A stretch of 64,000 bases of DNA from Tateyamaria omphalii (GTDB lineage: Bacteria > Pseudomonadota > Alphaproteobacteria > Rhodobacterales > Rhodobacteraceae): assembly GCF_019802125.1 (NCBI RefSeq), contig NZ_JAHVHT010000003.1:496001-560000 (forward strand). The letters run 5' to 3'. Each line of letters begins with the position of its first letter. Positions within the stretch are counted from its first letter, which is position 1. Below the pieces are notes generated by a model, which saw only the letters and a list, made by a program, of their open reading frames with translations, was not told the DNA's origin and searched no databases. Shown one piece after another: positions 1 to 8,626 of the stretch. Made by a program: the position numbers and the translations under genes.

Positions 1-78
1 CGTTGACATGATGTACGTCCCTCAAATAGCGTTTCCCCCCAAGGTCACCGCAAACACGGGACCGATAGGGAGGATCAT
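1..78 (+). promoter_or_regulatory. Leader of the binding-protein gene with strong RBS
   Basis: No gene is visible in these bases. An AGGGAGGA Shine-Dalgarno lies at about 67-74, five bases before the ATG at 79, which fixes the start of the first gene. TTGACA at 3-8 could be a -35 box, but no convincing -10 follows at normal spacing, and the window edge hides further upstream sequence. Confidence 0.45.
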
Positions 79-1398
79 ATGAAAAAAATGACTTCAGCCG
101 CCGTGGGTGCGGCCTTGATGACATCTGTCAGCGTGCCAACCTTGGCCATGGCAGATGATTTGACACTCTGCTGGGCCGCCTGGGACCCGGCAAATGCATT
201 GGTGGAACTCAGCAAGGAGTTCGAGGCCCAATCCGGCCACACCATGAACTTCGAGTTCATCCCCTGGCCCAACTTCGCCGACCGGATGCTGAACGAGCTG
301 AACTCGGGCGGCAAGCTCTGCGACCTGCTGATCGGTGACAGCCAATGGATCGGCGGCGGCGCCGAGAACGGGCATTACGTCAAGCTGAACGACTTCTTCG
401 ACGCCGAAGGGATCAGCATGGACGACTTCGCACCCGCGACCGTCTACGCCTATTCCACATGGCCCAAGGGCACGCCGAACTACTACGCACTGCCTGCCAT
501 GGGCGACGCCAACGGCTGGTTCTACCGCGCCGACTGGTTCGCCGATGCCGACATCCAGGCTGCCTACAAGGAAGCCACGGGCGAAGACCTGCGCGAGCCG
601 CAAAGCCAGCGCGAGATGCTGCAAATCGCCCAGTTCTTCCAGGGCCGCGAGATCGATGGCAAGACCGTCTACGGCGCGTCCATCTTCACCGAGCGCGGCT
701 CCGAAGGGATCACAATGGGCGTGACCTCGGCGCTTTATCCATGGGGGTTCAAGTACGAGAACACTCCCGGCTCTTACGACATGGAGGGGGCGGTAAACTC
801 TGCAGAAGCCGTCGAAGCGCTGGAATTCTACAAAGAGTTCTACGAAACCGCGACGCCACCCGGTTACACCAACTCCTACATGGGTGAATCGCTCGACGCC
901 TTTAAGTCCGGTCAGGTCGCCATGGCGATGAACTGGTTCGCGTTCTTCCCCGGCCTCTATGCCGATCCGGACACCGGCGGGGACAAGATCGACTTCTTCG
1001 TGAACCCACCTCAGAACCAGGCCGGCTCGACGCTGGGCGGGCAGGGGATCAGCGTGGTTGCCTATTCCGACAAACAGGATGCAGCGCTTGAGTACATCAA
1101 GTGGTTTGCCAACCCCGAGGTGCAGGCCAAGTGGTGGGAGCTGGGTGGCTACTCGGCCCACAACGCGGTCCTGAACGATCCGGGCTTCAAGGACAGCGCG
1201 CCGTTCGCCGGTGACTTCCTCGAAGCGATGAACGACGTTCAGGACTTCTGGCAGGAACCGACCTATGCCGAATTGCTGCTCGCCATGCAAAAGCGCATCC
1301 ACGACTATGTGGTCGCGGATCAGGGCACGGCACAGGAAGCCCTCGACAAGCTGATCGAGGACTGGACCGAAGTCTTTGAGGACGAAGGCAAGCTCTAA
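79..1398 (+). CDS. Sugar/polyol ABC transporter substrate-binding protein
   Basis: A 439-aa periplasmic binding protein of the extracellular solute-binding family 1 type. Residues 1-25 form a Sec signal peptide (KKM, hydrophobic core, AMA/DD cleavage site). The mature part starts with the DLTLCWAAWDPAN strand and runs to the usual family length. It heads a co-directional set of two permeases, two ATPases and catabolic enzymes, so it should deliver the substrate to that importer. The substrate cannot be read from sequence; the downstream DhaK-type kinase suggests a short polyol, ketose or derivative. A strong hairpin right after the stop codon suggests it is made in excess over the permeases. 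Confidence 0.9.
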   Translation: MKKMTSAAVGAALMTSVSVPTLAMADDLTLCWAAWDPANALVELSKEFEAQSGHTMNFEFIPWPNFADRMLNELNSGGKLCDLLIGDSQWIGGGAENGHYVKLNDFFDAEGISMDDFAPATVYAYSTWPKGTPNYYALPAMGDANGWFYRADWFADADIQAAYKEATGEDLREPQSQREMLQIAQFFQGREIDGKTVYGASIFTERGSEGITMGVTSALYPWGFKYENTPGSYDMEGAVNSAEAVEALEFYKEFYETATPPGYTNSYMGESLDAFKSGQVAMAMNWFAFFPGLYADPDTGGDKIDFFVNPPQNQAGSTLGGQGISVVAYSDKQDAALEYIKWFANPEVQAKWWELGGYSAHNAVLNDPGFKDSAPFAGDFLEAMNDVQDFWQEPTYAELLLAMQKRIHDYVVADQGTAQEALDKLIEDWTEVFEDEGKL

Positions 1399-1410
1399 GT
1401 CCTCCTCCCA

Positions 1411-1434
1411 GGGGTGGGCAGCAATGCCCACCCC
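1411..1434 (+). terminator. Intercistronic hairpin after the binding-protein gene
   Basis: A perfect 10-bp stem (GGGGTGGGCA / TGCCCACCCC) with a GCAA tetraloop lies 13 bases after the stop codon. There is no U-run. It is more likely an mRNA-stabilising or partly terminating element between the binding-protein and permease genes than a full terminator. Confidence 0.6.
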
Positions 1435-1501
1435 ACCTCCGACCGAACCCGACCCTTTGTAGGGTGTGCAATCTGCCCACCTCACGAGAAAGCTGTGCCA
1501 G

Positions 1502-2449
1502 ATGACAGACACCATCGCCAACCGCGCCGCCAAGGCCACGCCCCAACGCGTCGCGCGCAAGATCAAGGGACTGAGCGACCGCGCGATCGCGTGGATCTTT
1601 GTCGCCCCCACGATCTTCCTGCTGCTGGCCATCAACATCTTCCCGCTGATCTGGACGATCCAGCTCAGCTTCACCAACTACCGCGCCAACCGGCTGAACC
1701 GCGAACCGGAATTCATCGGCCTGCGCAACTACGAACGCATCCTCACGGATAGCGACATCTGGCTGAACATGCAGGCCACGGCGCACTTCCTGTTCTGGAC
1801 GATCGCGCTGCAGGTGCTGATCGGCTTCACGCTGGCCTGGCTGATCAACAAGAAATTCAAGGGCAACGACCTCTGGACCACGATCATCGTGCTGCCCATG
1901 ATGCTGTCGCCCGCGGTGGTCGGGAATTTCTGGAAATTCCTCTACCAGCCGCAAATCGGCCTCTTCAACTACATCGTCGCCTTCTTCACCGGCAAAGACC
2001 CCAGCAGTTTCGAAATGCTCGGCTCCGTCCAGCTTGCGCCATGGTCCATCGTCATCGTGGACACGTGGATGTGGACGCCCTTCGTCATGCTCATCTGCCT
2101 CGCCGGGCTGCGGTCGATCCCCGACTACATCTATGAGGCGGCCGAGGTCGACCGCGCCTCCAAACTCCGCCAGTTTTTCACCATCACCATTCCGATGGTG
2201 CTGCCCTTCCTGATGCTCGCCGTGCTTTTCCGCGGCATCGAGAACTTCAAGATGTTCGACCTCGTCGTCCAACTCACCGGCGGCGGCCCGGGTTCGACAA
2301 CCGAACTCACCTCGATCAACCTCAAGCGCGAGGCGTTCGAAAAATGGCGCACCGGCTACGCATCCGCCTACGCCATCATCCTCTTCGTCACGGTCTTCGG
2401 CCTCGCCAGCATCTACGTCAAAGCCCTCAACAAGGTGAAGGAGCGCTGA
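1502..2449 (+). CDS. ABC transporter permease (MalF/UgpA-like)
   Basis: A 315-aa inner-membrane permease. Hydrophobic segments start near residue 28 (IFVAPTIFLLLAINIFPLIW) and continue through about six helices. The EAA loop that contacts the ATPase is visible in the C-terminal half (YEAAEVDRASKLRQFFTI), followed by the typical GGGPGSTTELTS stretch of MalF/UgpA relatives. I chose the ATG at 1502 (MTDTIANRA) over an ATG 36 bases upstream because the extra residues look non-coding. It should pair with the next permease to form the membrane channel. Confidence 0.9.
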   Translation: MTDTIANRAAKATPQRVARKIKGLSDRAIAWIFVAPTIFLLLAINIFPLIWTIQLSFTNYRANRLNREPEFIGLRNYERILTDSDIWLNMQATAHFLFWTIALQVLIGFTLAWLINKKFKGNDLWTTIIVLPMMLSPAVVGNFWKFLYQPQIGLFNYIVAFFTGKDPSSFEMLGSVQLAPWSIVIVDTWMWTPFVMLICLAGLRSIPDYIYEAAEVDRASKLRQFFTITIPMVLPFLMLAVLFRGIENFKMFDLVVQLTGGGPGSTTELTSINLKREAFEKWRTGYASAYAIILFVTVFGLASIYVKALNKVKER

Positions 2450-2464
2450 TCATGACCCGATCCA

Positions 2465-2533
2465 CCCTTCATCTTGCCAGAAAAACTCTCGGGGGGCGGT
2501 GCGCCAGCACCGGGGGGCAGACAGCCCCCCTCC
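2465..2533 (-). repeat. Intergenic repeat family 1, copy in an operon
   Basis: Read on the minus strand it has the family plan: a GGGGG-CTGTCTG-CCCCCC hairpin, a C-rich run, GAGAGTTTTTCTGGC and AAGATGAAGG. It fills the gap between the two permease genes. Related copies occur elsewhere in the window at 9704, 18613, 24691, 24861, 46828 and 51117. Confidence 0.6.
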
Positions 2534-2564
2534 GAACCCCGACGCCCAAACCGGACCGCAGATC

Positions 2565-3503
2565 ATGAGCGCCTATTCCGTCACTGAACCCAGCACGCGG
2601 TCCAAATGGTTCGCGGGATCGCTGGTCATCCTCTACGCGCTGATCACGATGATCCCGCTGGCATGGATCATGCTCACCGGGTTCAAGTCGCCCAGCGATG
2701 CCATCAGCTACCCGCCCAAGGTCGTATTCGAGCCCACGCTCGAAGGCTACGTGAACCTCTTCACGACCCGCACACGGCAAACGCAGGAATTCCTCGACGC
2801 CAACCCGCCGCAGAACTGGGCGGATGAGATCGTGCGCGAATACGACATGGTCATCGTCGGCCCCTCGAAGTTCGGAGAACGGTTCCTGAACTCGGTCATC
2901 ATCGGCTTCGGCTCGACCTTCCTGTCGGTCTTCCTCGGCACCCTCGCGGCCTACGCTTTCTCGCGTTTCAAGATACCCTTGGCGGATGACCTACTGTTCT
3001 TCATCCTCAGTACAAGGATGATGCCGCCCATCGCCGTCGCGATCCCGATCTTCCTGATGTACCGCAACCTCGGCCTGTCGGACACGCATCTGGGCATGAT
3101 CCTGCTCTACACGGCCGTGAACATCTCGCTCGCGGTCTGGCTGCTCAAGGGCTTCATCGACGAAATCCCGCGCGAGTACGAAGAAGCGGCCCTGATCGAC
3201 GGCTACACGCGGTTCCAAGCGTTCTATAAAGTGGTGCTGCCGCAAGCCGCCACCGGCATCGCCTCAACGGCTATCTTCTGCCTGATCTTCGCCTGGAATG
3301 AATACGCCTTCGCGGTGCTGCTCACCTCGGCCACGGCCCAGACGGCACCGCCCTTCATCCCCACGATCATCGGCGTCGGCGGCCTCGACTGGCCGGCAGT
3401 CGCGGCAGGGGCTACGATCTTCCTGTTGCCCGTCATGATCTTCACCATCCTGCTGCGCAAACACCTGCTGCGGGGCATCACATTCGGAGCGGTGCGCAAA
3501 TGA
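2565..3503 (+). CDS. ABC transporter permease (MalG/UgpE-like)
   Basis: A 312-aa inner-membrane permease of the MalG type. The N-terminal helix (LVILYALITMIPLAWIMLTG) is followed by a roughly 70-residue extracytoplasmic stretch, then about five helices. The EAA loop is visible as EYEEAALIDGYTRFQAFYKV, and the protein ends in the usual RGITFGAVRK tail. The start at 2565 (MSAYSVTEP) is preferred over an upstream ATG that would place repeat DNA in the protein. It partners the preceding permease. The insertion between helices 1 and 2 is longer than in MalG of enterics. Confidence 0.9.
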   Translation: MSAYSVTEPSTRSKWFAGSLVILYALITMIPLAWIMLTGFKSPSDAISYPPKVVFEPTLEGYVNLFTTRTRQTQEFLDANPPQNWADEIVREYDMVIVGPSKFGERFLNSVIIGFGSTFLSVFLGTLAAYAFSRFKIPLADDLLFFILSTRMMPPIAVAIPIFLMYRNLGLSDTHLGMILLYTAVNISLAVWLLKGFIDEIPREYEEAALIDGYTRFQAFYKVVLPQAATGIASTAIFCLIFAWNEYAFAVLLTSATAQTAPPFIPTIIGVGGLDWPAVAAGATIFLLPVMIFTILLRKHLLRGITFGAVRK

Positions 3504-3530
3504 TCCGCCTATGTCCAACCACAACATCTT

Positions 3531-3597
3531 GGTGCACCGGGGGGGTGCATGGGGGGTGCACAGGGGGTGTACGGATGGTGTACGGATGTCACCCCCC
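3531..3597 (+). repeat. GTGCAC/GTGTAC repeat with 11-12 bp period
   Basis: Five GTGCAC, GTGCAT or GTGTAC units follow one another every 11-12 bases, separated by G-rich spacers, and end in TCACCCCCC. About 29 bases are shared exactly with the minus strand at 46999-47043. It lies between the second permease gene and the 64-aa gene. The helical spacing would suit a protein-binding array; a terminator or mobile repeat is also possible. Confidence 0.55.
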
Positions 3598-3624
3598 TCG
3601 TTTCAGCCAATCGGAGGGCACGTC

Positions 3625-3819
3625 ATGCGCACATTCCTGACCGGCCTCATGCGCCTGCGCCGCGGCCCGTGGGAGATGCTGGCCACCATCATCATCGCGC
3701 TCGGGGTCTTCATGCTGATGCAGCCCTTCGTCCTCTGGGCCTTCACCTATTCCTTCATCACGACGCTGGTGGGCACCGTCATGTTCATCGTCGTCAGCCA
3801 CTTCCCGGAAGGTGAGTAA
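3625..3819 (+). CDS. Small membrane protein in the sugar ABC operon
   Basis: A 64-aa protein with two hydrophobic segments (about residues 17-38 and 41-58) and a basic N-terminus (LMRLRRG). The start at 3625 is supported by a CGGAGG Shine-Dalgarno about ten bases upstream. Its stop codon overlaps the start of the first ATPase (TAATG), so translation is probably coupled. Some alphaproteobacterial glycerol-type ABC operons with two ATPases carry a small DUF2160-like membrane protein in this position. I infer a similar accessory role here, but homology is not proven. Confidence 0.7.
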   Translation: MRTFLTGLMRLRRGPWEMLATIIIALGVFMLMQPFVLWAFTYSFITTLVGTVMFIVVSHFPEGE

Positions 3820-4916
3820 TGGCCGAGATTGTCATCAAGAACGTCCGCAAAGAATTCGGCGATTTCATCGCTGTGAAAGAGTCGAGCTTCACGATCGAAG
3901 ACGGTGAATTCTTTATGCTTTTGGGCCCCTCAGGCTGCGGCAAAACCACCACCTTGCGCATGATCGCGGGTCTCGAATTGCCCACGAGCGGCGAGATCTT
4001 TCTCGACGGCGAAGAGATCGGCCAGCGTCCCCCGTCGGAACGCGATATTGCTTTTGTTTTCCAGATGTTCGCCCTCTATCCTCACATGAACGTCTACAAG
4101 AACCTCAGCTACCCGCTGGTCAGCCAGGGCATGCCCCGCGCGCAAGTCCGGGCCAAGGTGGACGAGGTCGCAACAATCCTCGGCATCAAGGACATCCTCA
4201 AGAAACCCGTGGGCGGCCTGTCCGGCGGCGACCGGCAACGGGTTGCGCTCGGTCGCGCCATCGTTCGTGAACCCAAAGCGTTCATGATGGACGAACCCCT
4301 CGGCGCGCTCGACGCCGAATTCCGCGAACACATGGCGGAGGAGTTGCGCGCCCTCCATGACCGCATGGGGGCCACCACGGTCTACGTCACCCACGACCAG
4401 CTCGAAGCGATGCAGATGGGCGACAAGATCGTCGTGATGAACAACGCCGTTGTCGAACAGTTCGGCAAACCGCAGGACATCTACGACATGCCTGCCACCA
4501 TGTTCGTAGCGGACTTCATCGGCTCACCGTCCATGAACTTCCTGAATTTTCAGGGAAAAGTCGCGAAAGGCGAAGAGTTGGTCACGCTTGCGGACCAAAC
4601 GATGAGCGTGCCGACCTTGCGCGAAGGGGCTTCGGGCGATCTCGTCTTCGGCGTCCGCCCGGAACATATCAATCTGTCCGATGATGGCGCTTATCGTGGC
4701 AAAATCCTCGCCACTGAATACCTCGGAACGACCCAAATCATCACGCTCGACACGCCCAACGGAGAGGTGAAGGCACGCATCGCCTCCGACCAGCTCGCGA
4801 CGGTGGGCGAGACGGTGGGCCTCGGCTTCAACGCCAAGACGGTGACCCTGTTCGACAAGGCCACGGGCCGCGCCCTGCGCTCAGAACTGAACGAAGGAGT
4901 GCTCGCCCATGGCTGA
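3819..4916 (+). CDS. ABC transporter ATPase 1 (MalK/UgpC type)
   Basis: A 365-aa ATPase of the CUT1/MalK type. Walker A is GPSGCGKTT at residues 36-44. The signature is LSGGDRQ, with Asp where Gln is usual. Walker B is FMMDEPLGALD and the switch is YVTHDQLEAM. A C-terminal TOBE-type region follows (GVRPEHINLSDDG). It starts one base into the stop codon of the preceding gene and overlaps the next ATPase by eight bases. The two adjacent but different ATPases suggest a heterodimeric motor rather than the usual homodimer. Confidence 0.92.
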   Translation: MAEIVIKNVRKEFGDFIAVKESSFTIEDGEFFMLLGPSGCGKTTTLRMIAGLELPTSGEIFLDGEEIGQRPPSERDIAFVFQMFALYPHMNVYKNLSYPLVSQGMPRAQVRAKVDEVATILGIKDILKKPVGGLSGGDRQRVALGRAIVREPKAFMMDEPLGALDAEFREHMAEELRALHDRMGATTVYVTHDQLEAMQMGDKIVVMNNAVVEQFGKPQDIYDMPATMFVADFIGSPSMNFLNFQGKVAKGEELVTLADQTMSVPTLREGASGDLVFGVRPEHINLSDDGAYRGKILATEYLGTTQIITLDTPNGEVKARIASDQLATVGETVGLGFNAKTVTLFDKATGRALRSELNEGVLAHG

Positions 4917-5907
4917 GGTGCAACTGACCGGCGTGTCCAAATCCTTCAAGACCACGCAAGCGGTTATCGACATGGACCTGACCATTCCCGACGGCGCTTT
5001 TGTCGTGCTGCTGGGACCCACTGGCGCAGGCAAGACCACGACCCTGCGCCTGATTGCTGGGCTGGAGAAACCGGACACCGGTGACATCAAGATCGGCGGC
5101 ACATCCGTGACCAATCTGACCCCCGCACAGCGTGATGTGGCGATGGTGTTTCAGCAGTATTCCCTCTACCCACACATGTCCGTACGCGACAATCTCGCCT
5201 TTCCTCTGCGCTCGCCCATTCTCAAGACGCCCGAGGGTGAAATAGCACGCAAAGTCAATGAGGTGGCCGAAGTTCTTCATATCCCACATAAACTCGACAA
5301 CAAGGCGACCGAGCTGTCGGGTGGCGAGATGCAGCGTGTCTCCATCGGGCGCGCGCTGGTGCGCGATCCGCAAGTCTATCTGATGGACGAACCGCTCAGC
5401 TCACTCGACGCCAAGCTGCGCGCTGACCTGCGGGTCGAGTTGAAACGTATTCACGCGGAACTGGCGGCAACACTGCTCTACGTGACCCACGACCAGATCG
5501 AAGCGATGACGATGGCCACCCATGTGGGTGTGCTCGATGAAGGGCGGCTCGTGCAGTTTGGCACGCCGCGCGACATCTACGAAAACCCGCGCACAGCTTA
5601 TGTGGCGGCGCGTTTGGGCCAGCCTCGGATCAACCTGCTGCCCGTTGGTCTGATGGGTGAGGATGCCCCCGCAGGCGCCCATCAGGTCGGACTACGGCCT
5701 GAAAATATCCGACACGGTGCGGGCCGCGATGCGCAGGTGGTGCGGGTGGAGCACCTCGGCGACCAGACCCGGCTGCACCTGAAAGTGGCTGACCACGACG
5801 TCATCACCCTGACCGATCCACACACGACGCTCGAGGCCGGCGAGACCATCCAGATCGCCCCGGAAAATCCTGTGTTTTTCGATGCTTCCGGCGCACGGAT
5901 CACCTGA
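4909..5907 (+). CDS. ABC transporter ATPase 2 (MalK/UgpC type)
   Basis: A 332-aa ATPase, second of the pair. Visible motifs are Walker A GPTGAGKTTT (about 37-46), signature LSGGEMQ (Glu variant), Walker B YLMDEPLSSLD and switch YVTHDQIEAMTM. A short TOBE-like C-terminus (VGLRPENIRHG) is present. It overlaps ATPase 1 by eight bases, so the two should be made in equal amounts. With the two permeases and binding protein it completes an importer. The downstream gene is the DhaK-DhaL kinase, 15 bases away, consistent with one transcript. Confidence 0.92.
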   Translation: MAEVQLTGVSKSFKTTQAVIDMDLTIPDGAFVVLLGPTGAGKTTTLRLIAGLEKPDTGDIKIGGTSVTNLTPAQRDVAMVFQQYSLYPHMSVRDNLAFPLRSPILKTPEGEIARKVNEVAEVLHIPHKLDNKATELSGGEMQRVSIGRALVRDPQVYLMDEPLSSLDAKLRADLRVELKRIHAELAATLLYVTHDQIEAMTMATHVGVLDEGRLVQFGTPRDIYENPRTAYVAARLGQPRINLLPVGLMGEDAPAGAHQVGLRPENIRHGAGRDAQVVRVEHLGDQTRLHLKVADHDVITLTDPHTTLEAGETIQIAPENPVFFDASGARIT

Positions 5908-5922
5908 GAAAAGGACAAGCAC

Positions 5923-7545
5923 ATGGCACAATTCGTCAATGCGAAAGAGGATCTGGTCAAGGAAGCCATCGACGGGCTTCTGGCCTGCTCGGGTGGCGCA
6001 CTGGCGCGGCTGGATGGCTATCCGCACATCAAGGTGGTCTACCGCACGGACTGGGCGCGCGACCGGGTGGCGCTGATCTCGGGCGGTGGCTCGGGGCACG
6101 AACCCGCCCATGCCGGTTTTGTTGGTCCCGGAATGTTGACAGCAGCGGTCTGCGGCGAGGTGTTTGCCTCGCCTTCGGTCGAGGCCGTACTCGCGGGCAT
6201 TCTGGCCGTTACGGGCGAGGCGGGGTGCCTGCTGATCGTCAAGAATTACACCGGCGACCGGCTGAACTTCGGCCTGGCCGCCGAGCGGGCGCGCGCACTG
6301 GGCCGAAAAGTCGAGATGGTGGTCGTCGATGATGACATCGCGCTGCCCGACCTGCCGCAGCCGCGCGGCGTCGCGGGCACGCTCTTCGTGCACAAGATTG
6401 CGGGCGCCATGGCCGAGGCAGGCAAGCCTCTGGAAGAGGTCGCCGACGCTGCCCGGCGCATCATCGCCAGCGTGGTCTCCATCGGCACCAGCCTCGACAC
6501 ATGCACCGTGCCCGGTTCACCGAAGGAGAACCGCATCCCGGCGGGCAAAGCCGAACTGGGTCTTGGTATTCATGGCGAACCGGGGGTGGAGCAGGTGGAT
6601 TTCACCGGTGCGTCCCAGGCGATGAACACCGTGCTTGAAAAATTGCGCGAGCACGCCGGGCAGGGGCCGTGCGTGGCCCTTGTGAACAATCTTGGCTCGA
6701 CCACACCGCTTGAAATGTCGGTGCTCAGCCACGGGCTTGCGCAGTCCGGCATCGCCAGCCACGTGATCGGCCCCGCACCGATGATGACTTCGCTCGACAT
6801 GCACGGGTTTTCCGTGTCTGTGCTACCGGTGGGCGCCGATGATCTCGAAGCGCTGGCGACACCTGTCCCGATGGCAGCATGGCCCGGCCTCCAGGGGTTG
6901 GTCGATGTGCCGGTAACGCCGCTGCCAGACGGCCTCACCCCAATCGAGCCAATCCCTTCGGCCAATGCGCAGACGCGGGATATCATTGCGCAGGTGGCCG
7001 ATGCGCTGATCGCTGCCGAAGGAGACCTGAACGAACTCGACGCCAAGTCCGGCGACGGGGACACGGGCAGCACGTTGGCCACCGCCGCGCGGGCGCTCAA
7101 GGATCGGCTTGATGCGATGCCGCTGGCCGACCTGACACAGCTTTTCCCGGCCCTCGGAAACGAGTTGAGCCAAACCATGGGCGGGTCTTCAGGCGTGATC
7201 CTCGCCATCTATTTCAACGCGGCAGGCGACGCCTGTGCTGGTGGTGCGCCGGTGCACAAGGCGCTGGCGGAAGGGCTGAAGCGGGTCAGTGATGTGGGCG
7301 GTGCCAAGGTCGGGGACCGGACGATGATCGACGCACTGGCGCCCGCTTTGGATGCGCTACCGGGGGGCATCGACGCCTCTGCCGCCGCCGCACGCGCGGG
7401 CGCGGACAGCACGGCGCAGATTCACCGTGCAAAGGCGGGCCGGGCGGCATATGTCCCGTCGGACAACCTCAAAGGGCACAACGACCCGGGGGCGGAAGCC
7501 GTGGCGCTGGTTTTTGAAGGGTTGGCAAAGGCCATGAAAGGGTAG
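5923..7545 (+). CDS. DhaK-DhaL fused dihydroxyacetone-type kinase
   Basis: A 540-aa ATP-dependent kinase of the dihydroxyacetone kinase family. The N-terminal DhaK part (about 1-330) has the SGGGSGHEPAHAGFVG substrate loop and GLGIHGEPG with His217, the residue that binds the substrate carbonyl covalently in this family. The C-terminal DhaL part (about 345-540) has the Mg-ATP motif GDGDTGS at 377-383. Family members act on dihydroxyacetone, glyceraldehyde or erythrulose-type ketoses; the substrate here is unknown. Position after the importer suggests it phosphorylates the imported compound or a product of it. AAAGGAC lies just before the ATG. Confidence 0.88.
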   Translation: MAQFVNAKEDLVKEAIDGLLACSGGALARLDGYPHIKVVYRTDWARDRVALISGGGSGHEPAHAGFVGPGMLTAAVCGEVFASPSVEAVLAGILAVTGEAGCLLIVKNYTGDRLNFGLAAERARALGRKVEMVVVDDDIALPDLPQPRGVAGTLFVHKIAGAMAEAGKPLEEVADAARRIIASVVSIGTSLDTCTVPGSPKENRIPAGKAELGLGIHGEPGVEQVDFTGASQAMNTVLEKLREHAGQGPCVALVNNLGSTTPLEMSVLSHGLAQSGIASHVIGPAPMMTSLDMHGFSVSVLPVGADDLEALATPVPMAAWPGLQGLVDVPVTPLPDGLTPIEPIPSANAQTRDIIAQVADALIAAEGDLNELDAKSGDGDTGSTLATAARALKDRLDAMPLADLTQLFPALGNELSQTMGGSSGVILAIYFNAAGDACAGGAPVHKALAEGLKRVSDVGGAKVGDRTMIDALAPALDALPGGIDASAAAARAGADSTAQIHRAKAGRAAYVPSDNLKGHNDPGAEAVALVFEGLAKAMKG

Positions 7546-7551
7546 GCACAT

Positions 7552-8604
7552 TTGAACAAACAGGACACGAAGAGCGGCCTGAAACCGACCGTCAATGACA
7601 TTGCCCGCGTGGCGGGTGTGTCGCTGGCGACGGTTGACCGTGTCCTGAACGCGCGCCCCGGCGTGCGCTCTGTCACCATCGACAAGGTGAACAAGGCGAT
7701 TGCCGAGTTGGGCTATGTCCGCGACACGGCGGCGGCCAACCTGGCGCGGGGGCGTGTCTATAACATGCTGTTCATTCTGCCGGACACGGACAACGAGTTT
7801 GTCGTGGCGCTGGATGCGCATGTGACCGAACAGGGCGCAAAGCTGCGCCATCAGCGGACGACATTGGACACCGTGCGTGTGCCGCCCTTCGATCCGCAGG
7901 CCATCGTTCAGGCGCTCGACAGCGTGGATGCCACGCGGACGGACGGTGTGGCCGTCTTCGGGCCGGAAACTCCGTCGGTGCGGGACGCCGTCAAGCGCGC
8001 GCGGGCACGCGGAATTGTAGTCGTGGCCCTTGTTGCTGATCTGCCAAGTTCGGACCGCGACCACTTCATCGGTGTGGACAACGTGGCCGCTGGCCGGACA
8101 GCCGCGCATCTCATGGGCCGCTTTGCCAAACGGGGCGGGCGGGTGCTTGTCATCACGGGCTCGCGGCTTGCGCGGGACCACCTGGAGCGGCGCAAGGGCT
8201 TTGACGCCGTCATGTCGGACCGTTTTCCGGAGCTGGATGTTGTTGCCAGCATCGAGGGGCGGGACGATCCCGAGTTGATCCGCAGGATGCTGCCGGAGGT
8301 CTTTGCGTCCTATCCGGACCTCTGTGGCATCTACTCGTCTGCAGCAGGCAATCCGGGGCTGATCCAGTATCTGAGTGACAATCCGCATCCCGGTCTCGTC
8401 GTCGTTGCGCACGAGCTGACGCCGACCTCGCGCACCGCCTTGGAGCAGGATGTGTTTGATGCCATCATCTCTCAGGACACGGGCCATCTGGTGCGTTCTG
8501 CCGTGCGGCTGATGAAGGCCACGGCGGACCGCCAGCCCATTGATCACACGCAGGAACGGATCCGCATCGACATCTATTTGAAGGAAAACATGCCGTCCCC
8601 ATAG
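7552..8604 (+). CDS. LacI-family transcriptional regulator
   Basis: A 350-aa regulator. The N-terminal LacI helix-turn-helix is clear (TVNDIARVAGVSLATVDRVL, about residues 13-32), followed by the hinge helix and a periplasmic-binding-protein-like sensor domain of normal length. The reading frame opens with TTG at 7552, six bases after the kinase stop; no ATG fits the conserved N-terminus. It probably controls this cluster in response to the imported sugar or its phosphate. I could not identify a confident LacI operator in front of the transporter gene. Confidence 0.88.
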   Translation: MNKQDTKSGLKPTVNDIARVAGVSLATVDRVLNARPGVRSVTIDKVNKAIAELGYVRDTAAANLARGRVYNMLFILPDTDNEFVVALDAHVTEQGAKLRHQRTTLDTVRVPPFDPQAIVQALDSVDATRTDGVAVFGPETPSVRDAVKRARARGIVVVALVADLPSSDRDHFIGVDNVAAGRTAAHLMGRFAKRGGRVLVITGSRLARDHLERRKGFDAVMSDRFPELDVVASIEGRDDPELIRRMLPEVFASYPDLCGIYSSAAGNPGLIQYLSDNPHPGLVVVAHELTPTSRTALEQDVFDAIISQDTGHLVRSAVRLMKATADRQPIDHTQERIRIDIYLKENMPSP

Positions 8605-8626
8605 CGGCATGAAGGGAGGAGACATC

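Noticed and set aside
94-1677. Long minus-strand open frame (527 codons) opposite the binding-protein gene
   Set aside because: Arg/His/Val-rich translation without domains. It is the codon-bias shadow of the real plus-strand gene, which has a signal peptide and RBS.
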